A program made the translations under genes and the position numbers. From NCBI GenBank assembly GCA_009760855.2, contig WPIO01000012.1, positions 123,501 through 187,500 on the forward strand: a DNA stretch of 64,000 nucleotides, read 5' to 3'. Below are positions 37,410 to 48,756 of this stretch, piece after piece; within the stretch, counting starts at the first letter, position 1; every line of letters starts with the position of its first letter. The notes below the pieces were generated by a model, which was given only the letters and a program-made list of their open reading frames with translations, made no database searches and was not told the origin of the DNA. The DNA is from Cristatella mucedo (Eukaryota; Bryozoa; Phylactolaemata; Cristatellidae).

Positions 37410-38374
37410 TGAAACTTTATAATCGCACAGGCAAGGCTGATGGTGATGCATTGTGATCTTTGCTACGGCGAATTGCATTGACACACCGGTATGTAGGACG
37501 TGGATCTTGTATTTCTTAAAAAGTTCATTTTGACGTAAGTTAGCAATGATTATAGCGAGACTGCCTAGCAATCTACCGAGGCTGTAGATTTGCCCTTTCT
37601 CTTAGGTCTACGAGGACCAGATCGCATCGCTTCATAGCGTCCCTGCCCAGGTGACTTCCATACCCAGGCTTCCGCACCAAGGCTTTCGAGGGACGACTAA
37701 TCACAACATTGCCCAAACTTCCGAGTTGTCTTTCAATTTAACAGGAATTACCGGTGCTAAATCCGATAAATAAATACAATTAATCTGTAAAGCGTCCTAT
37801 GAGAACCTAATCTCTATGCTGGCGCTTGATGCCATTTCGGCCTTAGGCATTTCATGAGAGCAGCTATTAAAAGCCTAGCATCTATCTCTTGACAACTGTA
37901 GCCTCGTAAAGATATAAGAATGGGTCTGGAGATATGGCAGCACACTTTTCTAATCAAATGTGCACGCTTTGGCCTTGCTTTCGTTCTGTGCGTCCCGTCA
38001 TTCCGTTCATATGGTCAAGCCCAATCTAAGAAAAACTGTTCTGAGCTTCAGTATTCAAGCTAGGGATAATTGGTAGGGAGAGAAGCTAAAATCAATAGCG
38101 AAGCGCCTCAAAGCGTGACGTCATCCTCCTGTCGTATTTGACGAGACTTGCAACAGCTTAATACGTACGGCGCATTAGGAGGATGACGTCCTCCTGCTTC
38201 TTACATGCAAGGAAGGATTGTCACACTGATGCAAGCAGGCGGTGAGAAAGAGAGGCCGTGCTTTTTATCTATCCAGCTCAATAGATTGAGGGTGAAGTAA
38301 AGAAATGTTCTTATCATCGCGATGTTACCTAACTGAACGAGAAGAGCACAGGGCGTTTTGAGCCTTTCGGCAGA
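37410..38374. other. Mostly unique; SINE B tail and an inverted repeat
   Basis: 37783-37835 carries only a SINE-B/LINE-A tail on the minus strand (AGAGATTAGGTTCTCATAGG). A 14-bp inverted repeat lies at 38117-38190 (listed separately). No exon seen. Confidence 0.5.
38117..38190. repeat. 14-bp inverted repeat with CRE-like cores
   Basis: GACGTCATCCTCCT (38117-38130) is perfectly complementary to AGGAGGATGACGTC (38177-38190), with a 46-bp spacer. The left arm with its flanking T contains TGACGTCA, a full CRE/ATF palindrome; the right arm contains TGACGTC. Confidence 0.8.
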
Positions 38375-38540
38375 GAACCCTATAACTTAGCCCCGGATGT
38401 GAGATGCTCATTCTTCACGACCCAGATCGTGGGTTCAAGTCTTGCAGTGGACAATCCTTTATTGCCCATTGCAAACGCTAGTGAGAGCCGTTGGGGCTTG
38501 TCTGCAGCTACACAGATGAAGCTGGTTAAATCAGCTAACA
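38375..38540 (+). mobile_element. SINE family A, old copy
   Basis: Degraded head with 'CACGACCCAGATCGTGGGTT', body 'AATCCTTTATTGCCCATTGC' and an end 'GGTTAAATCAGCTAACATT'. Confidence 0.65.
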
Positions 38541-38751
38541 TTTTTGTTTACGTACATCAAAAACTTTCCTAAGGCTCTTGCTAAGCCAAATTTGGTGTGC
38601 CGACCCGGAGCTTAACAAGAGTGCTCTCGGGTGCCAGCTATCGACATTTCTCAAAAGCAGAGCTTCATTCGGAGTAAAAGTAAGTTGCAGCTGATTAAGA
38701 ACGGCCTCATTTCTTTCCTGGAAGAAAAATCCGGGCGGCCTTTACCCTGCT

Positions 38752-38926
38752 GGTGAGCAGTGATGGCAAACTAGGTAAGGCGGTTGCTTTCACGACCTCG
38801 GGACCGAGGTTGTGGGCTCGATTCCTGTGGTAAGCGATCCTTTATCCCCGCTGCAAGCGGTTGTGATGGCCGTAAAGGCTCTTCTGTCGCTATACAAAAG
38901 AGGCTGTTTAATCAGCTAGGATCTAA
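38752..38926 (+). mobile_element. SINE family A
   Basis: Starts GGTGAGCAGTGATGGCAAAC. It has the CACGACCTCGGGACCGAGGT inverted repeat, B-box, body and AATCAGCTAGGATC end. A family C head lies immediately downstream in the opposite orientation. Confidence 0.85.
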
Positions 38927-38931
38927 CAGCA

Positions 38932-39015
38932 AGCAGTGTTGAATTGCATGCTGTTGGACTTGAACCCACGACCTGGAAGAGTGCTGATGCTGTGGGTATT
39001 CAAGACATCCCGTGC
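38932..39015 (-). mobile_element. SINE family C fragment
   Basis: Minus-strand head with 'CAGGTCGTGGGTTCAAGTCC' (B-box region). The body is short or missing. Confidence 0.45.
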
Positions 39016-39254
39016 CATAAACGGTAAGCATTTAAATTATTAAAGACTTAAAAAGGTCCTAAATTGTCACAATCTAGGTTATCTGAACAGCACGAATATA
39101 ACCATAAACCATTTTTATTGGCTCTCGTTTTGAACTTATTTCATTTAGTTCATTTTCTATGTTTCAACATTTAAATTTATCTAGGAGGATTGCAAGAGCA
39201 TCCTAAATAATCCAATACTAACATTGTCGTATTGCATCGCATTGCATAATAGTG

Positions 39255-39597
39255 TCATGCACAACTCCCTCCCGACCTGCGTCAGAACATCCCCTGACCT
39301 GACCACATTTAAAAGGAACCTAAAAACACACCTATTTAGGACAGCATTTAGTGGGTCCCTGTGATTCGTCCTTTATGTGCTTATGCGTGCTGACACTGTG
39401 CATGCTGCCACTAACCACATTTGCATGCTGACCCTGTGCATGTCACCCCTAACCATAGTATTCGTTTCGTTTGTTTTTTCAAGCATGATTTTACTTACCA
39501 TTCAATTGCATTTCACTTTACAGGAAATGTAAAGCGCCTAGAGAGAGATTAAGCTCTCTGAGGGCGCGTTATCAAGTGAATTATTATTATTATTATA
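39255..39597 (+). mobile_element. LINE family A 3' end, well preserved
   Basis: 'ACAACTCCCTCCCGACCTGC' (WNSLPT region), 'TTTAAAAGGAACCTAAAAAC' (FK.NLKTHLF), 'TGCATGCTGACCCTGTGCAT', 'GAAATGTAAAGCGCCTAGAG' and a TTATTATTATTATAA tail. Confidence 0.8.
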
Positions 39598-40316
39598 AAT
39601 CATCCAGAGTTGATTGCATCATTTACTGATGCAATGCAATACTACTGCCAGGCGACTGCTACAGTAAGCTGCCGTCATAAATTTCAGTCGGAAAGGTTGA
39701 ACATTAATAAAACTATTTCAGACTTTGTACGCGACAGTTTAAGCTACTGTTACAAGAAATTAATTATTTTATTCGTTGAATTATTTCAATGCAGAGCATT
39801 AATGCCTCTAAAGTGCGTAAATATCGTGTTAAATGTTTGCTATATTTGTGGGGAAGTGACATTTGCCACGCAGACAGAAAGTATCACTTCTCAAGGGGAG
39901 AAGGCACATCATCTTTACTTCGGATGCAAAGTTAGTGATAAAGACCAGCCTTGGGCCCCTCATATATGCTGTGCTACATGTACAGCACAGCTTTCACAGT
40001 GGCTGAATAGCAATGCCGTTTGCAACCCCCACGGTGTGGGGGAGAACCAAGCAATCACATAAATGACTGCTACTTCTGCCGGTTCCCCCTCTTTCCGGCG
40101 GAATAACGAAGCAAAAGAAATCGAGAATAGCCTACCCAAACATTCCGTTTGCATTGAGACCAGTTCCTCATGGTGAGAGTCTTCCTATTCCAGATCCTCC
40201 AGCAGATTATTCTCTTGATTCATCTGATAAGGTCAAGAATGAGCCGACCTGTTCTTCTCCTGGTACGTCAGCATGCACCGATCCCGATTTCCACCGCGGT
40301 TCATCATCAACCCCAC

Positions 40317-40421
40317 ACAATAATAACAAATAAGATAACAATAAAATAATAACATAATACACGGAATAAAATAAACATAATAAACCTAAAAATAACAAAC
40401 AAAATAACATAAGAATAATAC
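40317..40421. repeat. A-rich filler 1 in the CYICG pseudogene
   Basis: About 105 bp of AATAACAT-type words with almost no G. It lies where the family, as I remember it, has only about three residues between the STPH and QEELNDL segments. Confidence 0.75.
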
Positions 40422-40897
40422 AGGAAGAACTGAATGACCTGCCTGGTTCATGATTTTGACTTATCCAAGAACAAGGCTGAGTCGCTAGGATCAAGATTCC
40501 AACAATGGAATCTTCTTGAAGATGTCACACTTACCTACTTTATATCGAAGGCGCCACCAGCACTTGGAGCTTTTCTTCACAAAGGAAAGTACTCTGGTAC
40601 GATCTGTTTCGATATTGAGGGCATCATGAACGCCTTCCAAATCACTCATGAACCACAAGAATAGAGTTTACTTGTACACTGATCGAAACTGGGTTTTAAG
40701 GCTGTGCTTTTGCACAATGGAAACCGTCTTTCATCTATTCCAGTAGCTCATGCTGTCCACACGAAAGAGACGTACGATAGCTTGAAGCAGCTATTGAATT
40801 CCATTGAGTATAACAAGTACGGCTGGCCCCTCTATGGTGATTTGAAGGTACTTGTCCATTTAACGGGACTGCAGCAGGGACATACAAGATACATCGC

Positions 40898-40986
40898 GAC
40901 AATAGAACAAAGTAATAATAGAAACATAATAATAAAAGAATAACATAATAGAACATAACATAACATAATAGAAACAAATAGAACAA
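40898..40986. repeat. A-rich filler 2 in the CYICG pseudogene
   Basis: About 90 bp of the same kind of sequence (shares ATAACATAATA with filler 1). It replaces the whole middle-to-late part of the protein. Confidence 0.75.
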
Positions 40987-41091
40987 ACCCGGGAAAACGG
41001 TCCACTCCACTCGCTGGCTGACTACTGTGGGTCATTTCCCAGTGATGCTCCCGAACAGCTATACAAGAGACAGGCGAAAAAATCTAAGAAA

Positions 41092-41890
41092 TAATAATAA
41101 TTAAATGAATTTGATATAGCATCCTCAGAAAACTCAATTTCGTTCAGGCACTTTAAATTTGCTACGAAGGAAGCACGATCGAATGGTTAGTAGCATGCTC
41201 AATGACAACAAGCATAACATGGTTAGGGTTGATATGCAGTCAGCGTGCAACTATGGTTATTGGCGGCATGCACAGAGTCAGCACGCATAAGCACATAAAG
41301 AACGAATCACAGGTAGCCACTAAATGCTGTCATAAATTGATGTTTTTATTTCCTTTTTAAATGTGGGCAAGTCAAAGAGATGTCGTGACGCAGGTCAGGA
41401 GTGAGTTTCAGGCTTTAGGAGCATACGAACTAGAGTCACGATCTCCAAAGGATTTGAGGCTTGTACGAGGTATGGGTAAACGATTAGATTCCAAAAAGCG
41501 AGTGGCACGATGCTTAGCCTGGTGGGGAGTAGATCTGAAAGGTAGACTGGAGCCAAAGAATGAAGGGACCTAAAAGTGAGCGACAATACCTTGAAGTCGA
41601 TGCGTTGCTTGACTAAAACCCAGTGGAGGTCGGCGAGACGTGGTGTAATGTAGAAGCTGCAGTGCTCATGACAGACTAGCCAAGCTGTAGTTTTGCACAA
41701 GCCGTAAGCGCCTGATCGCACAGGCCGGTAGACCAGCAAGCACCGAGTTACAGAAGTTTTAGCAATGTTATGTAGCTGAAAGTAGGCAGACTTGACTGAG
41801 GAGCTGATGTGTTTGTCTACTGAAAGGTCACTTTGGAATATTGCACCTAGATTTCGTGCAGATTCAACAGAACGTGGTCTATGACTTCAT
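41092..41890 (-). mobile_element. LINE family A, long 3' copy
   Basis: The minus strand encodes an 'LADLHWVLVKQRIDFKVLSL' segment, then 'FRSLHSLAPVYLSDLLPTRL', then a 'LKPETHS' remnant, followed by the full 3' UTR and a TTA/ATT tail that overlaps the stop of the upstream pseudogene. The frame is broken after the LLPTRL region. Confidence 0.8.
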
Positions 41891-43210
41891 TTTTTACAGG
41901 TATTAACTGCATGCCTATTAATATTGGCAGGCATTTCATGATGCACACAATAATGTATTGCAGATTACAAGAAAAGCAGAGCTAATTTTGCAATCTGACT
42001 ATCCTGTTCGTGTTGAGCACACAAAAATTGATAAATTGACTAATTTTATTTCAGTAACATGACTTTTTGTAAAAAATTATTTGACTAGTGTAATCAAGCT
42101 AATCGCCGGGCAATGGATCATTGATGGCACCGTTGTGTGAGTGGCTGCTCTAACTCTGTCGTAGTCTACTGCAGATGACTGTTCTCCTGAGCCGCCTCAT
42201 AGCCCACACGTGCAGTGGCTCCCTGTAGCCTTTCGAGATGTAAGCGCATCGTAGCAGGGTTGCTTCGAGCGACTAAACCAAATGATACATTGTCAGTGCC
42301 GTTTTCAGAATAGAGGCACCGAAATCCACCGACGAGCACTGACAGCCACCCACTTGCAGTGCGAATGACTAATTAGGGCATAGTCCAAGAGCTGCTGCAC
42401 TGCACTGCACTGATGGGCTAACGATATACCGGTCTGAGACCCATCTGACGCAGTCCATATATCCCTAAGCTGTTTTTGTCACTGGGCACGTGAAGCCATA
42501 TGCGCAAAATAATAATAATTAGTATTACTATTATTATATTATTAATAGTAATAATATTATTACTATTAGAATAGTGCATTAGTACAACATATATCCGAAA
42601 ACGAGTCTCCAAGAGTAAATATGGCTTAAGCGTCAGTCATAATTATCGAGTACTGCGCCAATATGCCACAGTACTCTGCATCCGACTGGATGCATCACTA
42701 ATAAACTAGACCAATTAAATATGGCACTGGTGCTCTTGGACTTGGTAGGTCTGGAATGAAGGGGAGCTCACTAATGCTCATTCCAGACTGGAATAATGAA
42801 AGCAGCCCTGGCGTGTGCGTAGGATGCATATGCACACGTACTGCTTAGACCGTGTTCGATCGTATAATAGCTACACTATAATCTTAAGGCTTATACTGCA
42901 ACACCAGCTCGCATGTCAGTAGCCACGTCGGTGGGCAGCCAAGCCATGACGGACACAGAGTATCACGCAGAGCAGCAATGCTGGAGTCAATGCCAGAGTC
43001 GGCTGGACCGGCCATTACAGCGGCGACTGGGTGAGACGTGAGAGCGGCAAGAGAGAGCGCACAGACACGCAAAGACCCGATCCGAAGGCAAACGGAGGTT
43101 CGCGACAGAGTTTCTCGAGCGGCAGCGACGACGACGCTTGCTACTGGCACGGCGTCGGTACGGCTCGCCGACTCTGCGGTCGGCAGTCTCGGGGTTGTGG
43201 TCGCGAAGAG
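41891..43210. other. 3' flank of CCDC134; TAA-rich patch
   Basis: 42507-42571 is a TAA/TTA-rich partly palindromic tract. The 3' UTR of the minus-strand CCDC134 gene should begin at 43210 and run downward. No poly(A) signal could be assigned with confidence. Confidence 0.45.
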
Positions 43211-43506
43211 CTACAGCTCCACACGAGCGCCGTGTCGCGACGACGGCGGCGGCGGCGACGAGAGCTTGGGACCTCGGCTCTTGGCCTTCTTCTTGGTCTT
43301 TTTCTTAGTCGCCTGCTTCGTTGCTAGCTCGTCCTGCCACGAGGCCATCGTCTGCACGTCCTTGTTGGACTAGAACGACGAGCCAAAAGTCACGCGTGCG
43401 GCTGACCGGAAAGCGCTCGCCTCGTGAGGCACCAGCAAAGCAAACAGGGGCTTGACGGAGAGAGCGTGCGAGAGGCAGAACGAGTGACTTCGAGATCGAT
43501 GGAAAG

Positions 43507-43546
<40 letters not shown>

Positions 43547-46500
43547 AGAGAATGAGAGCAAGAGTAATGCCGTGACTCGAACTGGATGAAGGAGCGAACC
43601 ACACAGCGGCAGTGCGTGCGTGAAGAGCCCTCTGCACGCGTGTCTGCCAGATCAAATCGATGAATCGTGCTGCCACGTCAGTCTTATTGGCTATTCTTCT
43701 AGATGATGGCCGAGACTGCGACTTTCGTAACGAGCTCTTTCATTACGGTGGCATCTGCTGCACTCTGGCAGGCTTTGATCCGCATTACGAGTGAGGCAGC
43801 AACGCAGCCGGTGCATCGACAAGGGCCAGAGCACACGGTATTCTCTACTGCGGCCACACAAACTAGCAGCCCTCGCACACTGCTTAAGAGCTAACGCTTG
43901 CCTTCTGCTCGGCAGCGCCAGATTCAGAGCTGTGCAAACGTGAGCTGCGAAAGAGTTCGTCCGGTCCTTCTCTCACTCCGTTTCTTTCACCATGCTCTCC
44001 TCACCACCCGTCGATTGTTGACCAGTGATGTTGATGCACCCCATTTGATCGCTTGAATGTCACAGCATGCAGTCATGTCAAACTGCAGTCCGGGGAGCAG
44101 CAATACAACTGCAGTGGGTAAAATAGGTTAATAAAATAAAGGTCGGCTGAATGCTTGGTTGCTTTTTACAACCTCGGTCCCAAGGTCGTGCGTTCGAATC
44201 CTGTGGTGGGCGATCCTTTATTGCCACTGCAAGTGACGGTGATAGCCGTAAAGGCTCTTCTGTTGCTATACAAAAGAGGATATTAAATCAGCTAGTATTT
44301 TATTTATCCAACGGCCTCGTGTATATAGCGGCAGAACAACCTTGGTGGATATCACCCTGTTTGCAGCAATAAAGGATTGCCTGCTGCTGGACTCAAAAAC
44401 TCACGACCTGGGTTATGAAGTGCAAGTGCCTTACCCCTGGGCTAAGACCCAGAGCTAATAATGCATGTACACGCAAGCACTAACAGTACACCATAAGCCG
44501 CTGTAACTGTACAGTACACCATAGTAATAAGTAATAATACATATAATAATAATAAGCAATAATAATAATAAGTAATAGTAATAAGTAATAATACATAGTA
44601 ATAACTGTAAAATACACCATAAGCTGCTTACAACGCAGTTCGAGGACGCTGCTCTCATGAAATAAAATATAAAATAGCCGGGGGAGGTGTAGGTCATCCA
44701 AGGCTAATTAACAAGCGAGCATCTAAACCTATGCCAACTTGGCAATTTTACAATCCAGCAGCACTTCGGCAACAGTGCGACTGGGAATAACTTGAAAGAT
44801 TTTGCTTTTGAAGTTCGTCCAAGGCCTGTTCGAATCCTGCAGTGGGCGATCCTTTATTGCCAACCACAAGTGGTGGTGATAGCCGTTTAGGCTCTTCTGC
44901 TGCTATACAAATGAGGCCGTTAAATCGGCTAGTATTCTTTCTGTCCCAGCCTTGATATACACAGTCTAGATGGCATAACAAACTCTGCCACAGCACGACA
45001 CGTCTGCTGGCACAGAGACTGTAGCAGGGAGCCGGTGCTGCTGAGTTGCCGAGCTACACATGCAGTGAGCAGCAGCCGAGTTACAGATGTGCTGGGCTGG
45101 AACCATTCATCTGCAAACCGTTAGTGGTAACACTATCAAGTTATGAGGGAACCAAATTCAAGTGGTTTCAACGGGATCGTAAGAAGCTGCATGCATGCAT
45201 GCATGTGCGGTCGAATCGGTGTGTGTCGGTGTGTGTGTGCGTGCGTGCGTGCGCACGGGTGAAGCAGACCATACCACTGGCAAGGCATGGATAGATTGCT
45301 TATAAAGCCTCCCGAGACCGGGCTGGATGTTAGCGTGCTAGAGCATATCTAACCTGCAACAATAATCAATTAAAAAATCCATGTTAGCTCACTTAACGAC
45401 TTAATCGACCAGACGACTTCTGACGGGACAATCGAAATAGTGGTACAGTGCAAATCGGCAACGATTTGGCTCATCCTTACGAGCCAAATCTGCAGATGCC
45501 ACATCATGTGAGTCAAAATTCTGACTAAGAATGTCAACCCACTTGTGGTGGCCAACAGAAACCTCGAGACAGGTAGCAACAGCAGCAGGTTTGGCTCAGG
45601 GAAGAGATTCGCTGAGCGTTGGCCATGCATGAGGACGGCCACTCAATAGTGCGCCGAGCTGCAGTGATGGTCGGAGGTGGCTTCATTGCGACGTCCTCTA
45701 CTGTGCTGACTGAGCTTTCCAAAGAGCCACATCACAGAGGGACTGGCAGCAAGAGAGCGATTAACGCCACAGCATCTCGAGAGTGGCGCAGACTCACATG
45801 GCGACAAGAAGTTGCCGAGACCCTCATCCCACACAGATCCCCTCTTCCCCCATCTGGGCTGGCTGAGGGGGGTCTTCTACGCACCAATTCACGTGGACTT
45901 GGCAAGGCCACGTGACTGGGTGGCTCTCGATATCTCACACTATTGCTGACGCCCATTCATTGCGCTACATGTTGCTAGCATGCCGGCAGGTATACTCTTA
46001 TATCGTCCAAAAAGCATGGCAAACGTTGCATCGCAATCCACGACAAAAGGCTTACACGAGTAACATCGTGATCCCTACAGCCTTGATTGGGTTGGAATGT
46101 GAAGCAGTCTGTCGGAAATACAGCTCGCAGCAAACGTACCGTAGCCACCTTTGCATAAGGATTCTTGTAAGCCGGATCCCTCGGTAATAAATTAACTTCT
46201 TGGGAAACCTGGAGCCAAAAGAAGAAGCAAAGAATGCAAAACTGCATGCGAAACTGGCTCTGGCCAGCTGAGCGAGGTACCAGTTAGGAAGCAAAGGTCG
46301 ACCACAAACAGCTAGATTGGCAAAACGAAAGACCAAAAGTAAACGACGAAGAGACAAGAGAGAGAAGAGGTCCGAGAAATCAAGAGAATTAGGCAGCTTT
46401 GTGTATCACATGCAGTGCACGATGCAGCCGGATAAGCAGAGTCGACAAATTTGCTGCATGCAACATTGCAGCAGTAGCACGCACATTTTAAATGCTGCTT

Positions 46501-46778
46501 ATTGCCACACACACAAAAAAGAAGCAACTACTACAGCCTACTGGCTCAGAGGATCTACTTTCGAAGGGCAGCCTACGATCGTGCCGATCACTTTAGTGCC
46601 AGCTTGGAGCCTCAGGTCGTCTGATGGGCAAATACCAAAGCTCCGAGATTATGTCATATGCTCATATAAAGAATGAGAGGCATAGCACGAGAGAGTTACA
46701 TAGGGTCGTCACGTGAGAGCAAGCAAGAGAGAGAGAGAGAGAAAGAGAGCAACAAGTGAGAGAGAGCGAGAGAGAGAG

Positions 46779-46819
<41 letters not shown>

Positions 46820-48721
46820 CAGAGAAACAGAGACAGGGCAGGAAAAGCAGAGAAACAGAGACAGGGCAGGAAAAAAGACGTAAGGAAGAGAGAGAGAGAG
46901 AGAGAGCAATAGAAAGTGAGACAGAAAGATAGGAGTGATAGAGGGACAGAGTGTGCGTGAGGAAGAGAAAACGAGAGCAAGAAAGAGGGATGCATGATAC
47001 ATAGGTGCATTGTGCTTGTTTGTATGTCTGTCTCTTGATTGGTCTGTGTCTGCCCCTCTACATCTGTAACTAACACAAACTCATGAAGACCAAGCTGAAC
47101 AATTGTATTAAGTACACTGAAAGCCAAAGCAGCTTTCAGTTCGCACAGCATTATTACTGAAATGATGAATGTAATGGAAGCGAGGTTTCAGGTTGAGCTT
47201 AAGACAAACGGTTTTTTATGCTTTGCAGGCCCGAACCAAATCCTAGTCGCTAAGAGAATAGTGCCAGTGCGTGGGGGATCGCAAATTACTCGGCTCACGC
47301 ACACGTAATTACTGGCATTCCGGTGCAGGCAAACAAGGTCCCATTGAGTCCAGTGTTAAGCGCAGCCAATATAAGCCACTCAATTGAACGACCATCAGCT
47401 CAATTTACCAAGGTTTCAGGATCTTTTCATTTGGGTAGCGGACATTCTTAGCCCCCAAAAAACCTTTGTGGCCAACACTTTCATGGGAAAAGACAATTCG
47501 TGCGCATAGCTCTATATAACATATCCATGCACTTGACATATGCCGCAGGACTCGAGCCCTTGATCCTGGTCGTTAAAGGAGATCACCTTGCCCTAGGTCC
47601 AAACCAGGGCAAATATCAAGAGGTCAGTTGAGAGCCTGATCTAGGAGACTGTCAGCAGCTCAGCTATACCGAGGGGATAGGCAAAGCAGGCAGGCATGTC
47701 CTACTACTGCACCAACAGGAAGCCGGACAGCCATCTACTCTGAGAAAAAATCGAGGCACGAAGCTGCCACGAAGCTTGACACTGCAAAAATCGTAGCGAT
47801 CCCTGCTCAGGCACACAGCAGCTACATGCTCAGCCACTCACCAGATTAAGAATTGTGTCCACGGTGGTCCCAGCAAACACGCGGCTATCATTGCAAAAGC
47901 TGACAGACCAGGAAAAGAGTTCAACTCTATCCTTGTTGTTGTCATAATGAGCATGGGCAATGCTTGGAAATCGCAGCATCAAGTCCGAGAAAAATAGTGT
48001 GTTCTCGAAGACTAAGGATAAACCTGTAAGGGTGCAGCCAAGCCGGGTAGTGACAGCCATGTTCTACACACACCACAACAGGCATGGGCGTTAACTGACA
48101 TTTAGCACACGGCGATCTAGATTGCAGGGCTTTGGTCACACGGACCAAAGGTAAACTGAAGGCAGCAAAACCCGATGCAGTGAGATAGCATGCATATTGG
48201 TGCACCAGCACACAGCCCATGCTTGCAGATGCAGCATAGGCACGGGCAGTCGGACTTCGGCACTTCACGGGTAACAGCATATTTCACAGCAGCCACATAT
48301 GTAAGAGACTTACTCTCCCTAACAGCCTCATCTTGAGGTGGTGCACTATCTCCCAGCTCATAGGGGCTGGACAGTAGTTTAGCTCTTTCGCTTGAAAGCA
48401 CCTGCAATACAGAAAGCCTCACAGCAACCGAACAGGCACTAAGATGCAAAAGTTAGGTACTCTCACTGCTAAGGTGGGTAATCTCAACTTGACTCCTACA
48501 GCAAGAGACTGGGCAGAAAAAAATAGTCTGAGAAGACTAAACATTGGAGAGACACAAGGAGAGAGAGAGGGAGAGAGAGAGAGCAAAGTTGATAGATAAA
48601 TAGATCGATAGATAGACAGACTTCAGGCTTTGAGCTTTACGCTTCCCTCTTTACGACAGACAGACAGGCAGGCAGGCAGACAGACGGACGGAGGAACAGA
48701 CAGACAGATAGACAGATAGAC

Positions 48722-48756
<35 letters not shown>

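Larger units (their letters stand above)
39802..41094 (+). pseudogene. Decayed copy of a multi-copy 'CYICG' protein family
   Basis: The reading starts at an ATG (MPLKCVNIVLNVCYICGEVT) and shows a CxxC plus HICCATC zinc-ribbon-like module, then MPFATPTVW, a shifted 'DCYFC', then 'AYPNIPFALRPVPHGESLPI'. After an A-rich insert it resumes at QEELNDL and continues 'DLSKNKAESLGSRFQQWNLL', 'LLHNGNRLSSIPVAHAVHTK' and 'YGDLKVLVHLTGLQQGHTRY'. A second A-rich stretch replaces the middle, and only a C-terminal SLADYCGSFPSDAPEQLYKR piece remains before TAA. From memory, this order matches a large unnamed family that is multi-copy in invertebrates such as Hydra and aphids, and probably mobile. At least three frameshifts and a Trp-to-stop change near 40662 make it non-functional. 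Confidence 0.75.
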
